The notes beneath the pieces were generated by a model. That model was not told the DNA's origin. It saw only the letters and a list, made by a program, of their open reading frames with translations, and made no database searches. Below are positions 15,971 to 24,835 of a stretch of 37,685 nucleotides of DNA, one piece after another. The position numbers and the translations under genes are program-made. The stretch covers positions 1 through 37,685 of the forward strand of contig JAUXAX010000016.1 of the NCBI GenBank assembly GCA_030619685.1. The letters run 5' to 3'. The stretch comes from Dehalococcoidia bacterium (GTDB lineage Bacteria; Chloroflexota; Dehalococcoidia; SZUA-161). Positions within the stretch are counted from its first letter, which is position 1, and every line of letters starts with the position of its first letter.

Positions 15971-18900
15971 TTATACTCTGTCCAAAACTTGTTCCGTCCT
16001 GCGCAGCCAGTAGTCCATCCCCATCTCCTTGAAAGCGCCTTCAGCCTTCTTCAGGCTTTCCAGTGCCTTCTCCCTCTGGCCCGCGTCGGCGTAGAGCTCG
16101 CCCAGGAAGAGATACCCGAGGGAAGAAGATGGTTTCAATTTCCGTTCATCCAGGATCCTAATGCCTTGCAGGATAGACTCCTCCGCCTCACCCACTCGGG
16201 TTTTCTCCGCTCGACCCAATACTCTGCCCAGCAAGATCCTTGAATTCGCTTCCAGCCATTTCTCACCGTTGCTTTGCGCCAACTGTAAGGCCTCCTCAGT
16301 AAAACCTAGAGCACTTTTCAGGTCCCCTGAATCAAAGTCAATCAGGCCCAGTAGCCAATACGCGATAGACAAGAATATGGGTATTCCCGCATCTTTCTGG
16401 AACTTGATAACCCTCTGGGCATGCTCTCGAGCCCCTTCCAAGTCCTCTAGCAAGTAGTACCCCCATCCCAATCCAGCCCAGGTGGTACCCAGCAAGGAAG
16501 CAAATTGCACTTCTTCAAAAAGTGGCAGAGCGGTCTTCATGTGTTCTACCACCTTCTCGCCGTCCCCCTTATTAATGAAGAACCAGCCGAAGTTGTACTC
16601 CGCATAAGCGATCGCCACCAGGTCATTGTTTTCACGGGCAAAACGAAGAGCTTTCTCACAGAAGGCCTTTCCCTCCTCAAAATCCCCTAGAGCTCCCATA
16701 GCGTGCCCACAAAACGAGAGAAGGGAAGGGTATACCATAACCACCCCGCCGCCAGAATAATGCTGCTTTTGCGTTTTCTCAAGCAAAGCGGTGACCCGTC
16801 GGGCTACCTCAACCCCCTTCGCGTATTGTGCTCCCACCATATAACCAGGACAAAGAGAGATTCCGGTTGTAGCCACCATATCGATATCCTGTATTCTCTC
16901 CGCCACCTCAAACGCGTTCTCGGCATATGCGGTTCCCTGGGGAATGTCTCCGTGCATCATGTGGCGCAAGCCTATGGCGCTGTAAAAGGTTGCCAGGCTG
17001 CTCTCATCGCCAAGCTCTTTGGACAGCCTTTCCCCTTCCTGGAGGATCTGCATTGAGTCCTCTGGATAACCCAAGGGGCCAAAAGCGGTATGTGCACTGA
17101 GCCGGACTTCGATATGTTTCCTCCTGTTCTCATCATTATCTGGCAACTGGCTGAGCACGTTGATAGCCTCTTTATAAAACCGAAAGGCTTCCCAGAGAGA
17201 ATAGTTGAGTATTGCCTTGTCCCCTGACAGCTTCAGATACTGGTAGGCCTTCTCCGAGTTCTCGCTCCTGGCGTAGTGATGCGCCAGCACCTCGTAGAAC
17301 TCCTCAAGCCTGTCGGGATACAGCCCCTCTATCGCCTGCCCTATCCTCTCGTGTATCTCATTTCTCCTCTTGACGAGCAGGCTGTCATATGCTACCTCTT
17401 GAGTTAGTGAGTGTCTGAATATGTAGGTCGCCTGTGGGAATATACCCCTCTCATACAGCAGCTCCGAGTCCCTCAGCACCGAAAGATGAGGAGTCATTTC
17501 TTGCGTCGGGATGCCCGTTACCCGCTTAATCAACTCACAGCTGAACTCCCTCCCTATGGCAGAGCCGGTCTGAAGTACGCTCTTTGCACCTTCAGGAAGA
17601 GAGTCTACCCTGGCCATGATTACGTCCTGAATCGTGCTCGGTATGGTCAAGTCTTTGATGTCTTTGGCGAGATAGTAGCCGCTATCCTTCCACTCAATGA
17701 TGCCGAGGTCCTTCAGAGATTTCATGAACTCCTCGACGAAGAAGGGAATGCCTTCAGTCTTGTTCAGGATAAGCTCTTCTAGGTCTTCGCCCATTACTTC
17801 AGTCCCAAGGACATAGGCTGCCATCGCCAGGGTCTCACGGTTGGACAGGCGATTCAGATTCACCTGGTTGTGATATGACTTACCACCCCATGTATGTACG
17901 AATTCAGGTCGGTAGGTGAATATGAGTAGTAACTGCGCCCCTGATATAGCATCCAACAGACTCTTTAGGGTATCCTCGGAGCTCCTGTCAACCCAGTGGA
18001 GGTCCTCAACCGCCACAACCAGGGGACGCATCTCCGACCCCTTGAGCACGATTCTCTTCAGCGCTTCCAGGGTCCGGTCTTTCCTGGCTTCGGGGCTCAG
18101 GCCTAAGGCGTCTATTCCACTCTCCTTGACTGACAACAGCTCCAACACAAAGGGCAGCGTAGACGCCTGATCTGCCCCCATTTCCTTGAGGCCTCTCTTC
18201 ACCTTATCCCTGATGCGGTCGTCGTCATCCCCCTCGTGGATGTCAAAGGTAGACTTCAACAGGTCTATGACCGGGTGATAGGCAACGTTGGTGCTGTATG
18301 ATAGGCATCTGCCCTCCAGGAAGATAACATCCTCGTTGGCTATGGCTTTCCTGAACTCATATAGCAGCCGGGACTTGCCGACTCCGGCCTCGCCCATGAC
18401 GGAGAATGCCTGGCCTCTGCCTGCCCTGGCTCTCTCAAGGCCGTCCAGGAGCAGCTCGAGCTCCCTCTCACGGCCAAGGAACGGGGTCAGGCCCCGCTCT
18501 GCGCTGACGTCAAACCTGGTCCTGCTGGTGCTGGGGGCAATCACCCTGTAGGCCCTGACTGGTGTCTTCTTTCCTTTGACCTTTCTTTCCCCTAATGCCT
18601 CGAAGCGGAACAGGCCCTCGGTGAGCTTGAATGTGTCCTCGGTGACATAGACCGTACCCGGCTCTGCAAGCCCCTCCATCCTTGAGGCGAGGTTCACGGT
18701 ATCTCCCACCGCCGTGAACTCTACCCGCAGGTCGTTGCCCAAGCTACCCACCACGACCGGGCCGGTGTGAATGCCGATGCGCATCCTTAAAGTTGCGCCA
18801 GTATCTGCCTTTGTGCGGTCGCTGAACCTGGCTATTTCCCGCTGTATTGACAGGGCGGAGCGTATAGCCCTCTGAGGAGCGTCCTCCAGGGCGATGGGGG

Positions 18901-19357
18901 CTCCGAAGAGCGCCATAACACCGTCGCCGGTCATCTTGTTCACCGTGCCGCCGAATTCGTTGACCTTGTGGATGAGCGTCTCGAAGACCTCATCCATGAT
19001 GGCGTAGACCTTCTCTGGGCCGAGCTTCTCCGACAGCAGGCTAAACCCTTCGGCATCGCAGAACATGACGGTGACCTGCTTGCGCTCGCCCTCGATCTTG
19101 CCTCTCTGGGCCAGGATCTTCTCGGTGAGCCCTCCCGGCAGGTAGCGCTGGATCTTCTCCAGCTTCTCTTCGAAGGAGAGGTCTGCTGCGGGTCGTTCCG
19201 AGGGAACTGCTAGATCGTGGCCGCACTCACCACAGAATTTGAACTGAGGAGGATTCGAAGAATTGCATTGTGGGCAGATCCTTTCCAACTTGGCTCCACA
19301 TTGACCACAGAATTTCACTTCTGCAGGATTCTCAAACTGGCATTTTGGGCATTTCAT
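15971..19357 (-). CDS. Zinc-ribbon/class III nucleotide cyclase/AAA ATPase/TPR protein
   Basis: An 1128-aa multidomain signalling protein. Two zinc ribbons (C3/C6/C17/C20 and C28/C31/C42/C45) precede a class III cyclase domain (about 92-235) with metal-binding Asp101 and Asp145 (MTGDGVMALFG), substrate-selecting Lys141 and Thr215, and Asn222/Arg226 of NLASRME; all catalytic residues appear present and the Lys/Thr pair suits ATP. A predictive ATPase follows, with Walker A GEAGVGKS (322-329) and Walker B VVAVEDLHWVD (447-457), then TPR repeats from about 690 to the C-terminus. This architecture is common in soil and sediment bacteria; TPRs likely sense a partner and gate cyclase output. Start ATG 19357 has a weak ribosome site but a good promoter upstream. 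Confidence 0.94.
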   Translation of the reverse strand: MKCPKCQFENPAEVKFCGQCGAKLERICPQCNSSNPPQFKFCGECGHDLAVPSERPAADLSFEEKLEKIQRYLPGGLTEKILAQRGKIEGERKQVTVMFCDAEGFSLLSEKLGPEKVYAIMDEVFETLIHKVNEFGGTVNKMTGDGVMALFGAPIALEDAPQRAIRSALSIQREIARFSDRTKADTGATLRMRIGIHTGPVVVGSLGNDLRVEFTAVGDTVNLASRMEGLAEPGTVYVTEDTFKLTEGLFRFEALGERKVKGKKTPVRAYRVIAPSTSRTRFDVSAERGLTPFLGRERELELLLDGLERARAGRGQAFSVMGEAGVGKSRLLYEFRKAIANEDVIFLEGRCLSYSTNVAYHPVIDLLKSTFDIHEGDDDDRIRDKVKRGLKEMGADQASTLPFVLELLSVKESGIDALGLSPEARKDRTLEALKRIVLKGSEMRPLVVAVEDLHWVDRSSEDTLKSLLDAISGAQLLLIFTYRPEFVHTWGGKSYHNQVNLNRLSNRETLAMAAYVLGTEVMGEDLEELILNKTEGIPFFVEEFMKSLKDLGIIEWKDSGYYLAKDIKDLTIPSTIQDVIMARVDSLPEGAKSVLQTGSAIGREFSCELIKRVTGIPTQEMTPHLSVLRDSELLYERGIFPQATYIFRHSLTQEVAYDSLLVKRRNEIHERIGQAIEGLYPDRLEEFYEVLAHHYARSENSEKAYQYLKLSGDKAILNYSLWEAFRFYKEAINVLSQLPDNDENRRKHIEVRLSAHTAFGPLGYPEDSMQILQEGERLSKELGDESSLATFYSAIGLRHMMHGDIPQGTAYAENAFEVAERIQDIDMVATTGISLCPGYMVGAQYAKGVEVARRVTALLEKTQKQHYSGGGVVMVYPSLLSFCGHAMGALGDFEEGKAFCEKALRFARENNDLVAIAYAEYNFGWFFINKGDGEKVVEHMKTALPLFEEVQFASLLGTTWAGLGWGYYLLEDLEGAREHAQRVIKFQKDAGIPIFLSIAYWLLGLIDFDSGDLKSALGFTEEALQLAQSNGEKWLEANSRILLGRVLGRAEKTRVGEAEESILQGIRILDERKLKPSSSLGYLFLGELYADAGQREKALESLKKAEGAFKEMGMDYWLRRTEQVLDRV

Positions 19358-19403
19358 TCTTGATCTTGGTTAGCGCAATGTTGCGTCACTTTAGGGTACG
19401 CCC

Positions 19404-19432
19404 ATCGTAAACGACCGCAGGACTGTTGTCAA
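19404..19432 (-). promoter_or_regulatory. Sigma70-type promoter for the cyclase gene
   Basis: On the minus strand, TTGACA (19432-19427), a 17-nt spacer and TACGAT (19409-19404) lie 46 nt before the cyclase start codon. The perfect -35 and optimal spacing make this a good candidate, and it implies that the cyclase and CRP genes can be transcribed separately from the PAC2 pair. Confidence 0.6.
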
Positions 19433-19485
19433 TGGTTCACGTGGTGAAAAAGGCGGGCAGTCACTCTCAAGGACTTGAAAGCAAC

Positions 19486-19509
19486 AAAGGCGACCTCATG
19501 GTCGCTTTT
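19486..19509 (-). terminator. Bidirectional terminator-like hairpin after the PAC2 pair
   Basis: GCGACC (19490-19495) pairs with GGTCGC (19500-19505) across the 4-nt loop TCAT, flanked by AAA on the left and TTTT on the right. It lies just downstream of the second PAC2 stop and upstream of the cyclase promoter, so it likely separates the two transcription units. The stem is short. Confidence 0.55.
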
Positions 19510-19557
19510 GCATGCTCACCAAAACCGTGCTCTCAAGTTCGTGGAATAGCCCAAACT

Positions 19558-20391
19558 TCAATCTCTTTTTCTGAACAACTCTTCCACTTCCTTAACCAGT
19601 TTCTCGTTTTCCTCTTGAGTTAGGCCCAGGTTGCTTTCCAACTTCCCGATATAGCTATCGACCTCAGAGGAATGACTCCTCAGCTGAGCTATCTTTTCAT
19701 TTTGCCTCGCTACATCCTCATCGAGATCTCTGAAATCGATCCCTAAACCGAATCTCCTATCGAGAAACTCAACCGTTTTCCTCCAAGCCTCGGGGTCTTC
19801 GACTGCTACCAGATAGAAAGGTATCGGCACCCAAAGGCTTGCCGCCGCGACGTTTCTCCGTTTGGCAACCCATAGGAGAAAAGAGTTCAGGGTTGGTCTT
19901 TGACCAGGCGGGGTTTCGTAATCGAAGCCCCTAGCTAGCTCATACTGGCCCAAGATTTCTCTCATCTCTGGTGAATTGGCTACGGCTAACAACTCTCGGG
20001 GACTGGTATGAGCAGCCGGAGAAAGCATGCCGCCAATAGTGTATAGCTCTTTCGCATGGCAATAACGTTCAGCTACATCCAAAACTGAGTCCAGGAATCT
20101 ATGCCAATCAGATATAGGTCGGCTACTCCTGAGAATCACCAGATGCTTTTCCGGGCACCAATAGAATTTGCCTTCTGGGAATTGGGCTACATCATCTTCT
20201 ACTGAGACTCCCCCCAGCGCAAAGAAACCCGCAGGTTCAATCTCGCCGAACTCTTTGCCTCCTAGTTTCCTATTCAGGTAGTCAATGACCTTTGTCCCCA
20301 GCTTGCCAGCATCCTCACCCCAACCCACCACCAGGGATGAGCTCTCTAATTCCGGCTTGGCATAGATTTTGAAGGGGTGTTCTTCACTCAA
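19558..20391 (-). CDS. PAC2-family protein (second of tandem pair)
   Basis: A 277-aa PAC2-fold protein, the family named from eukaryotic proteasome assembly chaperone 2 and widespread in archaea and actinobacteria with unknown bacterial role. Family marks: an early LVVGWGEDAGKLGTKVIDYL, a central GGMLSPAAHTSPRELLAVA, and WVPIPFYLV near residue 190. The C-terminus (about 225-277) is a charged coiled coil. It starts 2 nt after the stop of the other PAC2 gene, so the two are translationally coupled and could form a heterodimer. It lacks some of the glycine-rich N-terminal residues of its neighbour (GWPGIGNVG), so the pair has diverged. Confidence 0.87.
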   Translation of the reverse strand: MSEEHPFKIYAKPELESSSLVVGWGEDAGKLGTKVIDYLNRKLGGKEFGEIEPAGFFALGGVSVEDDVAQFPEGKFYWCPEKHLVILRSSRPISDWHRFLDSVLDVAERYCHAKELYTIGGMLSPAAHTSPRELLAVANSPEMREILGQYELARGFDYETPPGQRPTLNSFLLWVAKRRNVAAASLWVPIPFYLVAVEDPEAWRKTVEFLDRRFGLGIDFRDLDEDVARQNEKIAQLRSHSSEVDSYIGKLESNLGLTQEENEKLVKEVEELFRKRD

Positions 20392-20393
20392 TT

Positions 20394-21305
20394 CTAATCT
20401 TCCTTAGGTTCTTTCTTGAAGAATCTGTCAATATCCTCGAGGATCCTCTTCTTATCCTCCTCGGTTATCGGCCCCGGCTCAGTTGGCTTGGCATAAGTCA
20501 CATATTTCAGTTTATCAAGCTGGCCCCTCACCTCCGAAGGAAACATCTCGTACAACTTTTCAATCTCGCTTTCGCTATTTTCGACAAGCTCATCGATTCC
20601 CTCCATTTCGATACTGATTCCCAGGGCAGCGGTCAATACCTCCAGTACCGACTTCGAAGCTTTTGGGTAGGGCAAGGGAATTCCCTGGAGATAAATTGGT
20701 ATCTCACCCATTACGCAGATGGCCTCCACGCCTCTCCTCTTGGCAACTCCCAACAAAAGCCCATTTAAGCCAGTGATATTGCCTTGTCCCTCTCTTCCTT
20801 CAATGTCTGACATTAGTACAGTATTCTCATAGTCTCTTACTTCATCGACTAGACTTTCGTTATTAGGCACTGCCCAAACTCTTGGTCTCACAGTATGATG
20901 GATAGGGGCAACAGCTGCTCCCGAGGTATAAACTCTCCGACACCCAAGCTCTAGAGCGACATCCAGAACAAGATTAGCCATTTGGTAGGCCTTCCTTCCT
21001 TCGGCATAGGACCTCCCTGCTTGAGCAGGCTGTTCCTCTCCGATGAAGAATATCAAATCCTTTTTCTCAGTTCTCCCAAAATAGAATTTGTTAATGGGAA
21101 ACTCTAAATCCATGAGTTCGCCATCTCTAATTAGAACCTTCTTGGGATAGAAAATTTCCCAAGGCTCTATTTCCCCAAATTCCTCTGCCCTCACTGTTCC
21201 TCTCAAGGTATCAACCGCTATTATCCCAACGTTGCCAATTCCTGGCCAACCAGCTATCAGGACCGGGTTTTCAACCTCAGGCATCTTGTGAAGTCTGATT
21301 CCCAT
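20394..21305 (-). CDS. PAC2-family protein (first of tandem pair)
   Basis: A 303-aa PAC2-family protein. The glycine-rich N-terminal motif VLIAGWPGIGNVGIIAVDTL is the family hallmark; YTSGAAVAPIHHTVRPRVWA and GLNGLLLGVAKRRGVEAICV follow at the expected spacing. The last 60 residues are charged and helical. Start is taken as ATG 21305; a GTG one codon upstream is also possible, and the aggag site is close to both. It heads a two-gene unit with the second PAC2 gene. The function in bacteria is unknown; no proteasome genes are in the window. Confidence 0.9.
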   Translation of the reverse strand: MGIRLHKMPEVENPVLIAGWPGIGNVGIIAVDTLRGTVRAEEFGEIEPWEIFYPKKVLIRDGELMDLEFPINKFYFGRTEKKDLIFFIGEEQPAQAGRSYAEGRKAYQMANLVLDVALELGCRRVYTSGAAVAPIHHTVRPRVWAVPNNESLVDEVRDYENTVLMSDIEGREGQGNITGLNGLLLGVAKRRGVEAICVMGEIPIYLQGIPLPYPKASKSVLEVLTAALGISIEMEGIDELVENSESEIEKLYEMFPSEVRGQLDKLKYVTYAKPTEPGPITEEDKKRILEDIDRFFKKEPKED

Positions 21306-21716
21306 CACTCCTCTTTTCTCTACCTGGCGCGTTCACCAGGCTCACCCATTTCCCAAGGTTATGCTCCTAGCGTGCTTCAACTCCCTTTTGGCACGGCACT
21401 TGACATGATATGCTTGCATTAGTCCACCTCCATTTTACGACCGCCGCCCCCCGATGGCAACATACCGGCACCGGGGAACGGCCCGAGCCTTATTTACAAA
21501 CTGTTCAACTCTTGGTAGTATGTATGTCGGAGCAGGCCATGAGAGGAACGAGCCTGCTACGACGCTTGTCACTGACGATTATTTTCGACCTCAGCCGCGC
21601 TGACACGAAGAGAGTCGGCGGCATATCGTCGGGACAGCCCCCGAAAAGTTCCAAGCTCTGCTTCTGACAAGTCCATGCGTGCCAATCACGTTCAAAGAGG
21701 TGCCCCTGTGGCTCCA
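21306..21716. other. Intergenic region upstream of the PAC2 pair
   Basis: No supported gene. Short frames on both strands lack ribosome sites and family features. It must carry the PAC2 promoter on the minus strand, but no convincing -35/-10 pair was found there. Confidence 0.5.
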
Positions 21717-21869
21717 ATGAAAAGGTATTTGAAATGCACAGAAATCATTGATTGCGATACAAAGCCGCTAACGGAAAAAGCCGAAGCTTTGACCAAAGGC
21801 CTGCAAACGGTCAGGGATAGGGGAGGCAAGATATGGGAGGGAGAACAAAGGCGATTAAATCAGGAATGA
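21717..21869 (+). pseudogene. N-terminal remnant of a transglutaminase-like protein
   Basis: From ATG 21717 the frame reads MKRYLKCTEIIDCDTKPLTE then KAEALTKGLQTVRDRG and ends at 21869. This resembles the leader of bacterial transglutaminase-like proteins, which commonly start with a YL-PTEIID segment, a KA--LT-G repeat and then the catalytic domain. The catalytic Cys/His/Asp domain is absent, so only the first ~35 residues survive. Assignment rests on a short stretch and is tentative. Confidence 0.45.
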
Positions 21870-21894
21870 GGAAAGGGAGAGAGGGTAGCAGCTT

Positions 21895-22137
21895 ATGAAT
21901 TGTAGTGTCTGTGGCAATCCCCTTCATGGTGGGAGGACAGTTTTCCGCTGCGACTGCGGGGTTCTTAGTCATGCCCACTGTTGGGGAAAACATATCACTG
22001 AGTCCCATGAGCCATCTTTTACTCTGGGGACTATCACTAGAGATGATGAGTTCATGCCCAATGAGCCGGTGCAAGAGGAAGGTGAAGGTCTGTTTGGAGA
22101 GGTGAGTGATGAGGTGAGAGATGAGGATAGAGAGTGA
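21895..22137 (+). CDS. Small RING/zinc-finger-like protein
   Basis: An 80-aa protein starting MNCSVCGNPLHGGRTVFRCD. Potential metal ligands C3, C6, C19, C21, H26, H28, C29, H33 and H38 are arranged like a treble-clef or RING-type cross-brace, followed by an acidic tail (EEGEGLFGEVSDEVRDEDRE). A purine-rich stretch (gagagagg) precedes the ATG. The next small gene overlaps its end in another frame. I recognise no named family. The high density of spaced Cys/His residues argues for a real metal-binding protein. Confidence 0.65.
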   Translation: MNCSVCGNPLHGGRTVFRCDCGVLSHAHCWGKHITESHEPSFTLGTITRDDEFMPNEPVQEEGEGLFGEVSDEVRDEDRE

Positions 22138-22267
22138 GTATGAGACAATGTACTGCGGCGAGAGCAAGGGATATGCTCTTCACTCCGTAATAGCCGAGAG
22201 GGATTTCGACGTTTGCAAAAAGTGCGGAGTCACGAAGCAGTTTCCCAATTGGCTAGCCCCACCGTAG
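22121..22267 (+). CDS. Overlapping small zinc-ribbon-like protein
   Basis: A 48-aa frame beginning at ATG 22121, inside the last codons of the upstream 80-aa gene, with gaggtg just before it. It starts MRIESEYETMYCGESKGYAL and contains YCG and CKKCG (Cys12, Cys32, Cys35), a plausible half or incomplete zinc ribbon. The 4-phase overlap suggests translational coupling. It is shorter than usual annotation cut-offs; support is the ribosome site, overlap and Cys pattern only. Confidence 0.45.
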   Translation: MRIESEYETMYCGESKGYALHSVIAERDFDVCKKCGVTKQFPNWLAPP

Positions 22268-22438
22268 AACTCCCCAATGGCAACGCTGCTCTGGCGCGGA
22301 CGATTAACCAGCCATCGCAGCCGCTTGCTTAAACATGGGCTACAGGCCCGCATCACAGTTATTGACGCAGAACCATTGCATTGGCACTCTGTGAACAAAC
22401 CCTGCTGGCAATGAGAGAACCCAAAAAAGGAGATACAG

Positions 22439-23533
22439 ATGGCAAACAGAGTCACACCGATGACAAGAAGAGTTCTCCCCCGGGACACAATCGAGGACGA
22501 ACTCGAGCAGGCAACAGCGACAGTTGATATCGTCATTCCTGCATTTAATGAGGGGAGTTGTATTGAAGGTTTGTTGAATGACGTGGTCATGGCAAAGCAG
22601 GATAACTGGTTTGAAATCCAGCATATATATGTGATATCGGATGCATCGACCGATCAAACAGATGATATCGTGCAGCAGGTTGCCACCAGAGACCAAAGGG
22701 TGAAGCTAATCAGAAAGCAAGAAAGGAAAGGCAAGCAGGACTCAATGAATCTGGCCTTCTCAGTCACCGATGCGGATGTTGTTGTCTTTATTGACGCCGA
22801 CGTGAGGTTGGCGAGTGAACATACCATATTGAAGCTGGTACAGTATTTCCGTGATGGTACGACTGCGCTAGTGCAGGGTGGTCTTGTCCGTACCCGCCCT
22901 GGGCTTAGCCTCAATCCGGCAAAGCAGGCAGCATATTTTGACTGGATTCTGGTACGCCGGATCAGAAGACAAAAAGGTATGTCATGGTGGAGTGTGGACG
23001 GACGCGTAATGGCTCTGTCAAGAGATTTCTATCAACACCTTTTGTTACCCTGCTCTCTCGCTGATGACCAGTTTATCTTCTACTCCTGCATTCAACAGCG
23101 GCGCAAGTTCGTATGGGCTGAGGATGCTATCTTCTACTATGGACCGCCTGAATCAATTGCAGACTTCGTTCATCAGTGGAGCAGGTACTTCTTCTACACC
23201 AACAAGTCACATCAGCACTTTGGCAAAGACTTGATAGACAAGGACATGAGCGTTCCCGGCCTGTGGCGAACCATTATGTCCAGCATCATTCGTCACCCCA
23301 CCAGCGGGCTAATGTGGGTGCTGTGCTATGGCATTGGCAGGGTTGAGTTCATGCGTGGGGTTAATTTCGAGGAATATGAACGCGGTTTCTTCGGGACAAG
23401 GTCCAAACCGCTAAGAATGCGAGCCGTGAGACCTCAGGCGAATTGGGAGTTCGCTAGCAAAGACGAAGATCGCAGATATAGCAAAGAAACGACGCTAGAA
23501 ACAGCTCACTGCGAAGAAACAGTAGCGCCATAA
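22439..23533 (+). CDS. Family 2 glycosyltransferase
   Basis: A 364-aa GT2 (GT-A fold) enzyme that transfers sugar from a nucleotide-sugar. DIVIPAFNEGSCIEGLL starts the nucleotide-binding region, VISDASTDQTDD supplies the first Asp, DAD at 119-121 is the metal-binding DxD, and ADDQF (about 208-212) is in the position of the catalytic base motif. No clear membrane helix cluster is present, though FDWILVRRIRRQKGMSWW and the WSRYFFYT segment may contact the membrane. aaggag precedes ATG 22439 by 6 nt. It appears to be a single-gene unit; a similar but distinct GT2 lies at 28986-30470. Confidence 0.9.
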   Translation: MANRVTPMTRRVLPRDTIEDELEQATATVDIVIPAFNEGSCIEGLLNDVVMAKQDNWFEIQHIYVISDASTDQTDDIVQQVATRDQRVKLIRKQERKGKQDSMNLAFSVTDADVVVFIDADVRLASEHTILKLVQYFRDGTTALVQGGLVRTRPGLSLNPAKQAAYFDWILVRRIRRQKGMSWWSVDGRVMALSRDFYQHLLLPCSLADDQFIFYSCIQQRRKFVWAEDAIFYYGPPESIADFVHQWSRYFFYTNKSHQHFGKDLIDKDMSVPGLWRTIMSSIIRHPTSGLMWVLCYGIGRVEFMRGVNFEEYERGFFGTRSKPLRMRAVRPQANWEFASKDEDRRYSKETTLETAHCEETVAP

Positions 23534-23694
23534 GACGATTGGCTCTTGCCCGATCAACGACCGTCAGGACTGATTCAGGGCACTATCCAGGCACGCAAAC
23601 GCCCTGCTAGGATTGAAAAGGGATTTGCTCGAATCCACATATACTATGTTACACGGCGCTTCGCCATCTGAGCAGTCTTCGTTACTCGACACAT

Positions 23695-24102
23695 TCAATC
23701 TCTCTTTTCCTTAAATACGGAAAAGGTCCCGAGCGCCTTGGCGATGAGGCGCTCACCATTCCTTATTTCTGATTCTAAGGTAGCAATTCTTTTACTTCTG
23801 TGAACAAGTTTTGTATCGCAGGTAAGCCTACCAGATGTCACTGCCTTGAAATAAACGATCTTACTTTCTATGGTTGCACATAGCTCATCATCGTCCATGC
23901 AAGAATAAAGCGCTGCACCCATGCCAGTGTCCGCCATTGAATAGGTAACGCCTCCATGCAAAACCCTATGAGGGTTTAGCAGTTTCTCATTTACCTCTAA
24001 GACGCATTGGCTGTATCCGTTCTCGCACCTGGTAAAAGTCAAACCTATCAGTTCACCGAATGGATCAAATCCTTCCAGTTTTTGAGGGATTTTCTTTGGC
24101 AT
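23695..24102 (-). CDS. PaaI-type hotdog-fold thioesterase
   Basis: A 135-aa hotdog-domain protein of the PaaI/YdiI group that hydrolyses acyl- or aryl-CoA thioesters. HRVLHGGVTYSMADTGMGAA is the signature, with the HGG turn and the following acid position; KAVTSGRLTCDTKLVHRSKR is the later strand region. Start at ATG 24102 is chosen because gaggaggt lies four nt upstream; an in-frame GTG at 24117 sits inside that site. It is monocistronic and converges with the upstream GT2 gene. It might support the acyl-CoA metabolism in the first part of the window. Confidence 0.9.
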   Translation of the reverse strand: MPKKIPQKLEGFDPFGELIGLTFTRCENGYSQCVLEVNEKLLNPHRVLHGGVTYSMADTGMGAALYSCMDDDELCATIESKIVYFKAVTSGRLTCDTKLVHRSKRIATLESEIRNGERLIAKALGTFSVFKEKRD

Positions 24103-24418
24103 GGGGACCTCCTCCACAACGCGGTTGCTTCAGTCCAGTTTCGAAGATTCTACCACAACCCGAGGTAAATCAAAAAGACCATTCCCCAACAGGGATGGGG
24201 CACGTCATCGCCATATCAGGCCTACATATCGGTAGATGGGTGAATAGAAGGAGATATGAGGGTGGACATGCAGCTACCTTGAAAATGTAAGATTCGTTAA
24301 GTTTAGTGAAGACAAAAGACTTGACGAGGGTGGGCTATAAACGCTATAATAGCTCCACGGCTCTAATGCATTAGCATATTGTCACTAATTCCAGTATACC
24401 CGTGTAGGAGGAAAAGAC
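24103..24418. other. Divergent intergenic region with a strong promoter
   Basis: This 316-bp region lies between the thioesterase start and the 136-aa repeat protein. Its only clear element is the plus-strand promoter at 24321-24350. No gene is supported. Confidence 0.55.
24321..24350 (+). promoter_or_regulatory. Strong sigma70-type promoter for the repeat-protein gene
   Basis: TTGACG (24321-24326), an 18-nt spacer and a perfect TATAAT (24345-24350). Transcription would start near 24357, about 60 nt before the ATG of the 136-aa protein. This is one of the best consensus promoters in the window. Confidence 0.75.
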
Positions 24419-24829
24419 ATGTCGTCCAGAAAAAAGAGGTCTATCTTGGAACCGCCGGCTAAGTTTGTCTCAAAGAAGGTAATCTCGCTTGAGGTAAAGT
24501 TGGTGGACAGATACATACCAGATAGGCTGCTGCTCTTTTACTTGAATACATTAGATAAGCGTGTGCCACCTAAAGCCATCGATAGGGTCATTAACAGGCT
24601 GGACAAACTTCCTCAGAAGGTGCGCTCTTCTCTCATTACCGTGGCAGATGAGTATGTCCCAGATACGGTGGCGAGTTCGAGAAAGGTCTCTGCTGTAATT
24701 TCTGCAGTTTACAAGTATGTTCCGGACAGGATAATTCCCCCGGAGTCCGCTGACGACTGGGCACATCTCAAGATGAAGTTCCATATCCCAACGTTGGTAT
24801 CAAGAGGGGATGAACGTCCCGAGGGGTAG
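24419..24829 (+). CDS. Hypothetical protein with internal DxYxPDR repeats
   Basis: A 136-aa basic protein with no family I recognise. It has five degenerate repeats: DRYIPDR (30-36), DKRVPPK (46-52), LDKLPQK (61-67), DEYVPDT (77-83) and YKYVPDR (98-104), separated by hydrophobic helical segments and spaced 15-21 residues apart. This suggests a short repeat solenoid or multi-site binding protein. aggagg lies 7 nt before ATG 24419 and a strong promoter precedes it, so expression is likely. A zinc-ribbon gene follows after 6 nt, so the two are cotranscribed. No signal peptide or membrane helix is seen. Confidence 0.75.
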   Translation: MSSRKKRSILEPPAKFVSKKVISLEVKLVDRYIPDRLLLFYLNTLDKRVPPKAIDRVINRLDKLPQKVRSSLITVADEYVPDTVASSRKVSAVISAVYKYVPDRIIPPESADDWAHLKMKFHIPTLVSRGDERPEG

Positions 24830-24835
24830 CTAGCA

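Noticed and set aside
21410..21667. 85-codon plus-strand frame
   Set aside because: No ribosome site and no family-like pattern; lies in a region without other coding signs.
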